Shown here: one piece after another, positions 52,134 to 64,000 of the stretch
How positions within the stretch are numbered: position 1 is the first letter of the stretch
How the letters are laid out: each line of letters opens with the position of its first letter
DNA from: Cyprinodon diabolis
Taxonomy: Eukaryota > Chordata > Actinopteri > Cyprinodontiformes > Cyprinodontidae
Assembly: GCA_030533445.1 (NCBI GenBank)
Contig: JARPUW010000286.1
Location: 62,001 to 126,000 of the forward strand
Length of the DNA: 64,000 nt
Reading direction: 5' to 3'
Notes under the pieces: model-generated
What the model was told of the DNA's origin: nothing
The model's input: only the letters and a program-made list of their open reading frames with translations
Database searches by the model: none
Position numbers and translations under genes: made by a program

Positions 52134-55100
52134 TATATTGTTAGTTTTCAGCTCTAGATGTTTGCCAGAAAAGAGCATGGCTGTATCGTTAATGGTTTGT
52201 CTGTTACAACTCCAGAGGCCAAAATGGCATTATCTCACTGTGAAAAGAGCGTTTTGGCCTCAACCTTCTGATTTGAAGCTTGGAACCAAAAACATCTGCT
52301 CAAATCTACTGTATATTGTTAGTTTTCAGCTCTAGATGATTGCCAGAAAAGATCATGGCTGTATCATTAATGGTTTGTCTGTTACAACTCCAGAGGCCAA
52401 AATAGCATTATCTCACTGTGAAAAGAGCGTTTTGGCCTCAACATCTGATTTGAATCTTGGAACCATAAACATCTGCTCAAATCTACTTTATATTGTTAGT
52501 TTTCAGCTCTAGATGATTGCCAGAAAAGATCATGGTTGTATCATTAATGGTTTGTCTGTTACAACTCCAGAGGCCAAAATAGCATTATCTCACTGTGAAA
52601 AGAGCGTTTTGGCCTCAACATCTGATTTGAAGCTTGGAACCAAAAACATCTGCTCAAATCGACTTTATATTGTTAGTTTTCAGCTCTAGATGATTGCCAG
52701 AAAAGATCATGGCTGTATCATTAATGGTTTGTCTGTTACAACTCCAGAGGCCAAAATGGCATTATCTCACTGTGAAAATAGCGTTTTGGCCTCAGCTTCT
52801 GATTTGAAGCTTGGAACCAAAAACATCTGCTCAAATCGACTTTATATTGTTAGTTTTCAGCTCTAGATGATTGCCAGAAAAGATCATGGCTGTATCATTA
52901 ATGGTTTGTCTTTTACAACTCCAGAGGCCAAAATAGCATTATCTCACTGTGAAAAGAGCATTTTGGCCTCAACATCTGATTTGAAGCTTGGAACCAAAAA
53001 CATCTGCTCAGATCTACTTTATATTGTTAGTTTTCAGCTCTAGATGATTGCCAGAAAAGATCATGGCTGTATCATTAATGGTTTGTCTGTTACAACTCCA
53101 GAGGCCAAAATAGCATTATCTCACTGTGAAAAGAGCGTTTTGGCCTCAACATCTGATTTGAAGCTTGGAACCAAAAACATCTGCTCAAATCTACTTTATA
53201 TTGTTAGTTTTCAGCTCTAGATGATTGCCAGAAAAGATCATGGCTGTATCATTAATGGTTTGTCTGTTACAACTCCAGAGGCCAAAATGGCATTATCTCA
53301 CTGTGAAAAGAGCGTTTTGGCTGCAACCTTCTGATTTGAAGCTTGGAACCAAAAACATCTGCTCAAATCTACTTTATATTGTTAGTTTTCAGCTCTAGAT
53401 GATTGCCAGAAAAGATCATGGCTGTATCATTAATGGTTTGTCTGTTACAACTCCAGAGGCCAAAATGGCATTATCTCACTGTGAAAAGAGCGTTTTGGCC
53501 TCAGCTTCTGATTTGAAGCTTGGAACCAAAAACATCTGCTCAAATCTACTTTATATTGTTAGTTTTCAGCTCTAGATGATTGCCAGAAAAGATCATGGCT
53601 GTATCATTAATGGTTTGTCTGTTACAACTCCAGAGGCCAAAATGGCATTATCTCACTGTGAAAAGAGGGTTTTGGCCTCAACTTCTGATTTGAAGCTTGC
53701 AACCAAAAACATCTGCTCAAATCTACTTTATATTGTTAGTTTTCAGCTCTAGATGATGGCCAGAAAAGATCATGGCTGTATCATTAATGGTTTGTCTGTT
53801 ACAACTCCAGAGGCCAAAATGGCATTATCTCACTGTGAAAAGAGCGTTTTGGCCTCAACTTCTGATTTGAAGCTTGGAACCAAAAACATCTGCTCAAATC
53901 GACTTTATATTGTTAGTTTTCAGCTCTAGATGATGGCCAGAAAAGATCATGGCTGTATCATTAATGGTTTGTCTGTTACAACTCCAGAGGCCAAAATGGC
54001 ATTATCTCACTGTGAAAAGAGCGTTTTGGCCTCAACTTCTGATTTGAAGCTTGGAACCAAAAACATCTGCTCAAATCGACTTTATATTGTTAGTTTTCAG
54101 CTCTAGATGATTGCCAGAAAAGATCATGGCTGTATCATTAATGGTTTGTCTGTTACAACTCCAGAGGCCAAAATGGCATTATCTCACTGTGAAAAGAGCG
54201 TTTTGGCCTCAACTTCTGATTTGAAGCTTGGAACCAAAAACATCTGCTCAAATCGACTTTATATTGTTAGTTTTCAGCTCTAGATGATTGCCAGAAAAGA
54301 TCATGGCTGTATCATTAATGGTTTGTCTGTTACAACTCCAGAGGCCAAAATGGCATTATCTCACTGTGAAAAGAGCGTTTTGGCCTCAGCTTCTGATTTG
54401 AAGCTTGGAACCAAAAACATCTGCTCAAATCTACTTTATATTGTTAGTTTTCAGCTCTAGATGATTGCCAGAAAAGATCATGGCTGTATCATTAATGGTT
54501 TGTCTGTTACAACTCCAGAGGCCAAAATAGCATTATCTCACTGTGAAAAGAGCGTTTTGGCCTCAACATCTGATTTGAAGCTTGGAACCAAAAACATCTG
54601 CTCAAATCGACTTTATATTGTTAGTTTTCAGCTCTAGATGATTGCCAGAAAAGATCATGGCTGTATCATTAATGGTTTGTCTGTTACAACTCCAGAGGCC
54701 AAAATGGCATTATCTCACTGTGAAAAGAGCGTTTTGGCCTCAGCTTCTGATTTGAAGCTTGGAACCAAAAACATCTGCTCAAATCTACTTTATATTGTTA
54801 GTTTTCAGCTCTAGATGATTGCCAGAAAAGATCATGGCTGTATCATTAATGGTTTGTCTGTTACAACTCCAGAGGCCAAAATGGCATTATCTCACTGTGA
54901 AAAGAGCGTTTTGGCCTCAACCTTCTGATTTGAAGCTTGGAACCAAAAACATCTGCTCAAATCTACTTTATATTGTTAGTTTTCAGCTCTAGATGATTGC
55001 CAGAAAAGATCATGGCTGTATCATTAATGGTTTGTCTGTTACAACTCCAGAGGCCAAAATAGCATTATCTCACTGTGAAAAGAGCGTTTTGGCCTCAACA

Positions 55101-58100
55101 TCTGATTTGAATCTTGGAACCAAAAACATCTGCTCAAATCTACTTTATATTGTTAGTTTTCAGCTCTAGATGATTGCCAGAAAAGATCATGGCTGTATCA
55201 TTAATGGTTTGTCTGTTACAACTCCAGAGGCCAAAATAGCATTATCTCACTGTGAAAAGAGCGTTTTGGCCTCAACATCTGATTTGAAGCTTGGAACCAA
55301 AAAAATCTGCTCAAATCGACTTTATATTGTTAGTTTTCAGCTCTAGATGATTGCCAGAAAAGATCATGGCTGTATCATTAATGGTTTGTCTGTTACAACT
55401 CCAGAGGCCAAAATGGCATTATCTCACTGTGAAAAGAGCGTTTTGGCCTCAGCTTCTGATTTGAAGCTTGGAACCAAAAACATCTGCTCAAATCGACTTT
55501 ATATTGTTAGTTTTCAGCTCTAGATGATTGCCAGAAAAGATCATGGCTGTATCATTAATGGTTTGTCTGTTACAACTCCAGAGGCCAAAATGGCTTTATC
55601 TCACTGTGAAAAGAGCGTTTTGGCCTCAGCTTTTGATTTGAAGCTTGGAACCAAAAACATCTGCTCAAATCTACTTTATATTGTTAGTTTTCAGCTCTAG
55701 ATGATTGGCAGAAAAGATCATGGCTGTATCGTTAATGGTTTGTCTGTTACAACTCCAGAGGCCAAAATGGCATTATCTCACTGTGAAAAGAGCGTTTTGG
55801 CCTCAACCTTCTGATTTGAAGCTCCGAACCAAAAACATCTGCTCAAATCTACTTTATATTGTTAGTTTTCAGCTCTAGATGATTGCCAGAAAAGATCATG
55901 GCTGTATCATTAATGGTTTGTCTGTTACAACTCCAGAGGCCAAAATAGCTTTATCTCACTGTGAAAAGAGCGTTTTGGCCTCAACATCTGATTTGAAGCT
56001 TGGAACCAAAAACATCTGCTCAAATCGACTTTATATTGTTAGTTTTCAGCTCTAGATGATTGCCAGAAAAGATCATGGCTGTATCATTAATGGTTTGTCT
56101 GTTACAACTCCAGAGGCCAAAATGGCATTATCTCACTGTGAAAAGAGCGTTTTGGCCTCAACTTCTGATTTGAAGCTTGGAACCAAAAACATCTGCTCAA
56201 ATCGACTTTATATTGTTAGTTTTCAGCTCTAGATGATTGCCAGAAAAGATCATGGCTGTATCATTAATGGTTTGTCTGTTACAACTCCAGAGGCCAAAAT
56301 GGCATTATCTCACTGTGAAAAGAACGTTTTGGCCTCAACCTTCTGATTTGAAGCTTGGAACCAAAAACATCTGCTCAAATCTACTTTATATTGTTAGTTT
56401 TCAGCTCTAGATGATTGCCAGAAAAGATCATGGCTGTATCATTAATGGTTTGTCTGTTACAACTCCAGAGGCCAAAATGGCATTATCTCACTGTGAAAAG
56501 AGCGTTTTGGCCTCAGCTTCTGATTTGAAGCTTGGAACCAAAAACATCTGCTCAAATCTACTTTATATTGTTAGTTTTCAGCTCTAGATGATTGCCAGAA
56601 AAGATCATGGCTGTATCATTAATGGTTTGTCTGTTACAACTCCAGAGGCCAAAATGGCATTATCTCACTGTGAAAAGAGGGTTTTGGCCTCAACTTCTGA
56701 TTTGAAGCTTGCAACCAAAAACATCTGCTCAAATCTACTTTATATTGTTAGTTTTCAGCTCTAGATGATGGCCAGAAAAGATCATGGCTGTATCATTAAT
56801 GGTTTGTCTGTTACAACTCCAGAGGCCAAAATGGCATTATCTCACTGTGAAAAGAGCGTTTTGGCCTCAACTTCTGATTTGAAGCTTGGAACCAAAAACA
56901 TCTGCTCAAATCGACTTTATATTGTTAGTTTTCAGCTCTAGATGATTGCCAGAAAAGATCATGGCTGTATCATTAATGGTTTGTCTGTTACAACTCCAGA
57001 GGCCAAAATGGCATTATCTCACTGTGAAAAGAGCGTTTTGGCCTCAACTTCTGATTTGAAGCTTGGAACCAAAAACATCTGCTCAAATCGACTTTATATT
57101 GTTAGTTTTCAGCTCTAGATGATTGCCAGAAAAGATCATGGCTGTATCATTAATGGTTTGTCTGTTACATCTCCAGAGGCCAAAATGGCATTATCTCACT
57201 GTGAAAAGAGCGTTTTGGCCTCAGCTTCTGATTTGAAGCTTGGAACCAAAAACATCTGCTCAAATCTACTTTATATTGTTAGTTTTCAGCTCTAGATGAT
57301 TGCCAGAAAAGATCATGGCTGTATCATTAATGGTTTGTCTGTTACAACTCCAGAGGCCAAAATAGCATTATCTCACTGTGAAAAGAGCGTTTTGGCCTCA
57401 ACATCTGATTTGAAGCTTGGAACCAAAAACATCTGCTCAAATCGACTTTATATTGTTAGTTTTCAGCTCTAGATGATTGCCAGAAAAGATCATGGCTGTA
57501 TCATTAATGGTTTGTCTGTTACAACTCCAGAGGCCAAAATGGCATTATCTCACTGTGAAAAGAGCGTTTTGGCCTCAGCTTCTGATTTGAAGCTTGGAAC
57601 CAAAAACATCTGCTCAAATCTACTTTATATTGTTAGTTTTCAGCTCTAGATGATTGCCAGAAAAGATCATGGCTGTATCATTAATGGTTTGTCTGTTACA
57701 ACTCCAGAGGCCAAAATGGCATTATCTCACTGTGAAAAGAGCGTTTTGGCCTCAACCTTCTGATTTGAAGCTTGGAACCAAAAACATCTGCTCAAATCTA
57801 CTTTATATTGTTAGTTTTCAGCTCTAGATGATTGCCAGAAAAGATCATGGCTGTATCATTAATGGTTTGTCTGTTACAACTCCAGAGGCCAAAATAGCAT
57901 TATCTCACTGTGAAAAGAGCGTTTTGGCCTCAACATCTGATTTGAATCTTGGAACCAAAAACATCTGCTCAAATCTACTTTATATTGTTAGTTTTCAGCT
58001 CTAGATGATTGCCAGAAAAGATCATGGTTGTATCATTAATGGTTTGTCTGTTACAACTCCAGAGGCCAAAATAGCATTATCTCACTGTGAAAAGAGCGTT

Positions 58101-59932
58101 TTGGCCTCAACATCTGATTTGAAGCTTGGAACCAAAAACATCTGCTCAAATCGACTTTATATTGTTAGTTTTCAGCTCTAGATGATTGCCAGAAAAGATC
58201 ATGGCTGTATCATTAATGGTTTGTCTGTTACAACTCCAGAGGCCAAAATGGCATTATCTCACCGTGAAAAGAGCGTTTTGGCCTCAGCTTCTGATTTGAA
58301 GCTTGGAACCAAAAACATCTGCTCAAATCGACTTTATATTGTTAGTTTTCAGCTCTAGATGATTGCCAGAAAAGATCATGGCTGTATCATTAATGGTTTG
58401 TCTGTTACAACTCCAGAGGCCAAAATGGCATTATCTCACTGTGAAAAGAGCGTTTTGGCCTCAACCTTCTGATTTGAAGCTTGGAACCAAAAACATCTGC
58501 TCAAATCTACTTTATATTGTTAGTTTTCAGCTCTAGATGATTGCCAGAAAAGATCATGGCTGTATCATTAATGGTTTGTCTGTTACAACTCCAGAGGCCA
58601 AAATAGCATTATCTCACTGTGAAAAGAGCGTTTTGGCCTCAACATCTGATTTGAAGCTTGGAACCAAAAAAATCTGCTCAAATCGACTTTATATTGTTAG
58701 TTTTCAGCTCTAGATGATTGCCAGAAAAGATCATGGCTGTATCATTAATGGTTTGTCTGTTACAACTCCAGAGGCCAAAATGGCATTATCTCACTGTGAA
58801 AAGAGCGTTTTGGCCTCAGCTTCTGATTTGAAGCTTGGAACCAAAAACATCTGCTCAAATCGACTTTATATTGTTAGTTTTCAGCTCTAGATGATTGCCA
58901 GAAAAGATCATGGCTGTATCATTAATGGTTTGTCTGTTACAACTCCAGAGGCCAAAATGGCTTTATCTCACTGTGAAAAGAGCGTTTTGGCCTCAGCTTT
59001 TGATTTGAAGCTTGGAACCAAAAACATCTGCTCAAATCTACTTTATATTGTTAGTTTTCAGCTCTAGATGATTGGCAGAAAAGATCATGGCTGTATCGTT
59101 AATGGTTTGTCTGTTACAACTCCAGAGGCCAAAATGGCATTATCTCACTGTGAAAAGAGCGTTTTGGCCTCAACCTTCTGATTTGAAGCTCCGAACCAAA
59201 AACATCTGCTCAAATCTACTTTATATTGTTAGTTTTCAGCTCTAGATGATTGCCAGAAAAGATCATGGCTGTATCATTAATGGTTTGTCTGTTACAACTC
59301 CAGAGGCCAAAATAGCTTTATCTCACTGTGAAAAGAGCGTTTTGGCCTCAACATCTGATTTGAAGCTTGGAACCAAAAACATCTGCTCAAATCGACTTTA
59401 TATTGTTAGTTTTCAGCTCTAGATGATTGCCAGAAAAGATCATGGCTGTATCATTAATGGTTTGTCTGTTACAACTCCAGAGGCCAAAATGGCATTATCT
59501 CACTGTGAAAAGAACGTTTTGGCCTCAACCTTCTGATTTGAAGCTTGGAACCAAAAACATCTGCTCAAATCTACTTTATATTGTTAGTTTTCAGCTCTAG
59601 ATGATTGCCAGAAAAGATCATGGCTGTATCATTAATGGTTTGTCTGTTACAACTCCAGAGGCCAAAATGGCATTATCTCACTGTGAAAAGAGCGTTTTGG
59701 CTGCAACCTTCTGATTTGAAGCTTGGAACCAAAAACATCTGCTCAAATCTACTTTATATTGTTAGTTTTCAGCTCTAGATGATTGCCAGAAAAGATCATG
59801 GCTGTATCATTAATGGTTTGTCTGTTACAACTCCAGAGGCCAAAATGGCATTATCTCACTGTGAAAAGAGCGTTTTGGCTGCAACCTTCTGATTTGAAGC
59901 TTGGAACCAAAAACATCTGCTCAAATCGACTT
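52134..59932 (+). repeat. R* segment 5, 44 monomers
   Basis: The order is R* S U V' A B G W D N N Z W B' W E S J V W X Y Z H W D N Z W B' W E S U V'' E J V W X Y H G G, 7799 bp. A W D N ... X Y run occurs twice, from 53375 and from 56387. Both copies have a W with CAGCTTTTGA (55500, 58867) found nowhere else. The N monomer is doubled at 53729 and 53906. A private ACATCTCC lies near 57168. Confidence 0.86.
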
Positions 59933-62900
59933 TATATTGTTAGTTTTCAGCTCTAGATGTTTGCCAGAAAAGAGCATGGCTGTATCGTTAATGGTTTGTC
60001 TGTTACAACTCCAGAGGCCAAAATGGCATTATCTCACTGTGAAAAGAGCGTTTTGGCCTCAACCTTCTGATTTGAAGCTTGGAACCAAAAACATCTGCTC
60101 AAATCTACTGTATATTGTTAGTTTTCAGCTCTAGATGATTGCCAGAAAAGATCATGGCTGTATCATTAATGGTTTGTCTGTTACAACTCCAGAGGCCAAA
60201 ATAGCATTATCTCACTGTGAAAAGAGCGTTTTGGCCTCAACATCTGATTTGAATCTTGGAACCAAAAACATCTGCTCAAATCTACTTTATATTGTTAGTT
60301 TTCAGCTCTAGATGATTGCCAGAAAAGATCATGGTTGTATCATTAATGGTTTGTCTGTTACAACTCCAGAGGCCAAAATAGCATTATCTCACTGTGAAAA
60401 GAGCGTTTTGGCCTCAACATCTGATTTGAAGCTTGGAACCAAAAACATCTGCTCAAATCGACTTTATATTGTTAGTTTTCAGCTCTAGATGATTGCCAGA
60501 AAAGATCATGGCTGTATCATTAATGGTTTGTCTGTTACAACTCCAGAGGCCAAAATGGCATTATCTCACTGTGAAAATAGCGTTTTGGCCTCAGCTTCTG
60601 ATTTGAAGCTTGGAACCAAAAACATCTGCTCAAATCGACTTTATATTGTTAGTTTTCAGCTCTAGATGATTGCCAGAAAAGATCATGGCTGTATCATTAA
60701 TGGTTTGTCTTTTACAACTCCAGAGGCCAAAATAGCATTATCTCACTGTGAAAAGAGCATTTTGGCCTCAACATCTGATTTGAAGCTTGGAACCAAAAAC
60801 ATCTGCTCAAATCTACTTTATATTGTTAGTTTTCAGCTCTAGATGATTGCCAGAAAAGATCATGGCTGTATCATTAATGGTTTGTCTGTTACAACTCCAA
60901 AGGCCAAAATAGCATTATCTCACTGTGAAAAGAGCGTTTTGGCCTCAACATCTGATTTGAAGCTTGGAACCAAAAACATCTGCTCAAATCTACTTTATAT
61001 TGTTAGTTTTCAGCTCTAGATGATTGCCAGAAAAGATCATGGCTGTATCATTAATGGTTTGTCTGTTACAACTCCAGAGGCCAAAATGGCATTATCTCAC
61101 TGTGAAAAGAGCGTTTTGGCTGCAACCTTCTGATTTGAAGCTTGGAACCAAAAACATCTGCTCAAATCTACTTTATATTGTTAGTTTTCAGCTCTAGATG
61201 ATTGCCAGAAAAGATCATGGCTGTATCATTAATGGTTTGTCTATTACAACTCCAGAGGCCAAAATGGCATTATCTCACTGTGAAAAGAGCGTTTTGGCCT
61301 CAGCTTCTGATTTGAAGCTTGGAACCAAAAACATCTGCTCAAATCTACTTTATATTGTTAGTTTTCAGCTCTAGATGATTGCCAGAAAAGATCATGGCTG
61401 TATCATTAATGGTTTGTCTGTTACAACTCCAGAGGCCAAAATGGCATTATCTCACTGTGAAAAGAGGGTTTTGGCCTCAACTTCTGATTTGAAGCTTGCA
61501 ACCAAAAACATCTGCTCAAATCTACTTTATATTGTTAGTTTTCAGCTCTAGATGATGGCCAGAAAAGATCATGGCTGTATCATTAATGGTTTGTCTGTTA
61601 CAACTCCAGAGGCCAAAATGGCATTATCTCACTGTGAAAAGAGCGTTTTGGCCTCAACTTCTGATTTGAAGCTTGGAACCAAAAACATCTGCTCAAATCG
61701 ACTTTATATTGTTAGTTTTCAGCTCTAGATGATTGCCAGAAAAGATCATGGCTGTATCATTAATGGTTTGTCTGTTACAACTCCAGAGGCCAAAATGGCA
61801 TTATCTCACTGTGAAAAGAGCGTTTTGGCCTCAACTTCTGATTTGAAGCTTGGAACCAAAAACATCTGCTCAAATCGACTTTATATTGTTAGTTTTCAGC
61901 TCTAGATGATTGCCAGAAAAGATCATGGCTGTATCATTAATGGTTTGTCTGTTACAACTCCAGAGGCCAAAATAGCATTATCTCACTGTGAAAAGAGCGT
62001 TTTGGCCTCAACATCTGATTTGAAGCTTGGAACCAAAAACATCTGCTCAAATCGACTTTATATTGTTAGTTTTCAGCTCTAGATGATTGCCAGAAAAGAT
62101 CATGGCTGTATCATTAATGGTTTGTCTGTTACAACTCCAGAGGCCAAAATGGCATTATCTCACTGTGAAAAGAGCGTTTTGGCTGCAACCTTCTGATTTG
62201 AAGCTTGGAACCAAAAACATCTGCTCAAATCGACTTTATATTGTTAGTTTTCAGCTCTAGATGATTGCCAGAAAAGATCATGGCTGTATCATTAATGGTT
62301 TGTCTGTTACAACTCCAGAGGCCAAAATGGCATTATCTCACTGTGAAAAGAGCGTTTTGGCCTCAGCTTCTGATTTGAAGCTTGGAACCAAAAACATCTG
62401 CTCAAATCTACTTTATATTGTTAGTTTTCAGCTCTAGATGATTGCCAGAAAAGATCATGGCTGTATCATTAATGGTTTGTCTGTTACAACTCCAGAGGCC
62501 AAAATGGCATTATCTCACTGTGAAAAGAGCGTTTTGGCCTCAACCTTCTGATTTGAAGCTCCGAACCAAAAACATCTGCTCAAATCTACTTTATATTGTT
62601 AGTTTTCAGCTCTAGATGATTGCCAGAAAAGATCATGGCTGTATCATTAATGGTTTGTCTGTTACAACTCCAGAGGCCAAAATAGCTTTATCTCACTGTG
62701 AAAAGAGCGTTTTGGCCTCAACATCTGATTTGAAGCTTGGAACCAAAAACATCTGCTCAAATCGACTTTATATTGTTAGTTTTCAGCTCTAGATGATTGC
62801 CAGAAAAGATCATGGCTGTATCATTAATGGTTTGTCTGTTACAACTCCAGAGGCCAAAATGGCATTATCTCACTGTGAAAAGAGCGTTTTGGCCTCAACT

Positions 62901-64000
62901 TCTGATTTGAAGCTTGGAACCAAAAACATCTGCTCAAATCGACTTTATATTGTTAGTTTTCAGCTCTAGATGATTGCCAGAAAAGATCATGGCTGTATCA
63001 TTAATGGTTTGTCTGTTACAACTCCAGAGGCCAAAATGGCATTATCTCACTGTGAAAAGAGCGTTTTGGCCTCAACTTCTGATTTGAAGCTTGGAACCAA
63101 AAACATCTGCTCAAATCGACTTTATATTGTTAGTTTTCAGCTCTAGATGATTGCCAGAAAAGATCATGGCTGTATCATTAATGGTTTGTCTGTTACAACT
63201 CCAGAGGCCAAAATGGCATTATCTCACTGTGAAAAGAACGTTTTGGCCTCAACCTTCTGATTTGAAGCTTGGAACCAAAAACATCTGCTCAAATCTACTT
63301 TATATTGTTAGTTTTCAGCTCTAGATGATTGCCAGAAAAGATCATGGCTGTATCATTAATGGTTTGTCTGTTACAACTCCAGAGGCCAAAATGGCATTAT
63401 CTCACTGTGAAAAGAGCGTTTTGGCTGCAACCTTCTGATTTGAAGCTTGGAACCAAAAACATCTGCTCAAATCGACTTTATATTGTTAGTTTTCAGCTCT
63501 AGATGATTGCCAGAAAAGATCATGGCTGTATCGTTAATGGTTTGTCTGTTACAACTCCAGAGGCCAAAATGGCATTATCTCACTGTGAAAAGAGCGTTTT
63601 GGCCTCAACCTTCTGATTTGAAGCTTTGAACCAAAAACATCTGCTCAAATCTACTTTATATTGTTAGTTTTCAGCTCTAGATGATTGCCAGAAAAGATCA
63701 TGGCTGTATCATTAATGGTTTGTCTGTTACAACTCCAGAGGCCAAAATAGCATTATCTCACTGTGAAAAGAGCGTTTTGGCCTCAACATCTGATTTGAAG
63801 CTTGGAACCAAAAACATCTGCTCAAATCTACTTTATATTGTTAGTTTTCAGCTCTAGATGATTGCCAGAAAAGATCATGGTTGTATCATTAATGGTTTGT
63901 CTGTTACAACTCCAGAGGCCAAAATAGCATTATCTCACTGTGAAAAGAGCGTTTTGGCCTCAACATCTGATTTGAAGCTTGGAACCAAAAACATCTGCTC
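59933..64000 (+). repeat. R* segment 6, cut by the window end
   Basis: The order is R* S U V' A B G W D N Z B' G W, an X-like monomer, then Y Z Z H G K S' and a partial U (63834-64000). S lacks the ATAAAC change of segments 1-5 and A lacks CAGATC, so this copy is closer to the left-hand T-led segments. Private changes are CCAAAGGCC near 60899 and CTATTAC near 61241. The X-like monomer at 62414 has CTCCG but not GATTGGC or CGTTA. Confidence 0.86.

Larger units (their letters stand above)
1..64000 (+). repeat. 177/178-bp satellite DNA array, head-to-tail
   Basis: The whole window is one tandem array. TATATTGTTA recurs every 177 or 178 bases (1, 179, 357, 535, 712 and so on to 63834) with no gap, inversion or insertion. 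The unit is about 38% G+C. It carries an XbaI site (TCTAGA, monomer positions 20-25) in every copy I read, and a HindIII site (AAGCTT, 143-148) in most, lost in S types (AATCTT) and X types (AAGCTC). The one-base length difference lies at about 130-133: CAACCTTCTGA in 178-bp monomers, CAACATCTGA, CAGCTTCTGA or CAACTTCTGA in 177-bp ones. The unit is close to a nucleosome repeat length, as in many centromeric satellites; that location is inferred. No gene, promoter, terminator, RNA gene or mobile element is visible. The organism is certainly eukaryotic in character but not identifiable from this sequence alone. Confidence 0.98.

Noticed and set aside
10076..60134. Eight nearly identical 77-aa open frames (10076, 11141, 28344, 30828, 35792, 45719, 52102, 59901) as possible genes
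   Set aside because: They start at TTG rather than ATG, read two monomers of satellite in different frames because 178 is not a multiple of three, have no recognisable domain, and exist only because one stop codon mutated.
1..64000. CRISPR-like array of regular repeats
   Set aside because: There are no unique spacers: the whole 177/178-bp unit repeats, and no cas-like gene is present.
1..64000. Telomeric or simple-sequence repeats, transposon ends, rRNA spacer repeats
   Set aside because: No TTAGGG-type runs, terminal repeats, target-site duplications or rRNA-like sequence appear; every stretch is accounted for by the monomer.

Overview
The window is one uninterrupted block of eukaryotic satellite DNA. 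A 177/178-bp monomer repeats head-to-tail from base 1 to base 64000, always in the same orientation. By stepping through it I count 360 complete monomers plus a final partial one of 167 bases; the mean length is about 177.3 bp. I find no gene, RNA gene, transposon, CRISPR array or unique spacer. A 64-kb array with a near-nucleosomal unit and layered higher-order repeats is typical of centromeric or pericentromeric heterochromatin in plants and animals. No monomer I can recall matches it, so the species is not called. HindIII-defined satellites of about 170-180 bp are known from several groups, including sturgeons and crucifers, but length and restriction site alone do not assign it.

Monomer numbering here starts at the T of TATATTGTTA, which is window base 1; positions refer to the 178-bp form, which has 68 G+C (38%). 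Monomers differ at about 20 diagnostic sites and fall into recurring types. T: TTCTGTTTTG plus CTTGT. Q: GGGCG plus GCTGC. R: GAGCATGG plus CGTTA (R* also has GTTTGCC). K: CGTTA plus GCTTTG. X: GATTGGC, CGTTA, CTCCG. S: TAGCATT plus GAATC (S' has GAAGC). U: GGTTG plus TAGCATT. V: CAGCTT ending CGA (V' has AATAGCG, V'' has CACCGTG). W: CAGCTT ending CTA. Y: TAGCTTT. Z: AACTT ending CGA. A: TCTTTTAC plus GAGCATT (A' lacks the TTTT change). B: TAGCATT, AACATC, GAAGC, ending CTA (B' ends CGA). G: GCTGCAACC. D: GAGGGTT plus CTTGC. N: GATGGCC. E: plain CAACC form. H: GAACG plus CAACC. J: like B' with seven A's in ACCAAAAAAA. L: TTCAAATTT. I: TGGCATT plus AACATC.

Layout: 1-12236 is a T-led region of 13-, 29- and 27-monomer segments. 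12237-28375 is dominated by a 14-monomer higher-order unit (H G K S' U V E A' B' R S U V'' E/V), with local 4- and 6-monomer tandem duplications. 28376-64000 is six successive segments, each opening with R* S U V' A B G W, of 14, 28, 56, 36 and 44 monomers and a last one cut by the window end; the 56-monomer segment contains a private 20-monomer tandem duplication. Several junctions are chimeric monomers whose left and right halves belong to different types, the footprint of unequal crossing-over between out-of-register copies.

There are no genes working together here. The functional candidates are structural: a nested dyad in each monomer (10-bp arms 82-91 and 119-128 around TCACTGTGA), near-phased A/T tracts, and a 14-bp perfect palindrome in one monomer type. 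A role in centromeric chromatin is inference only.
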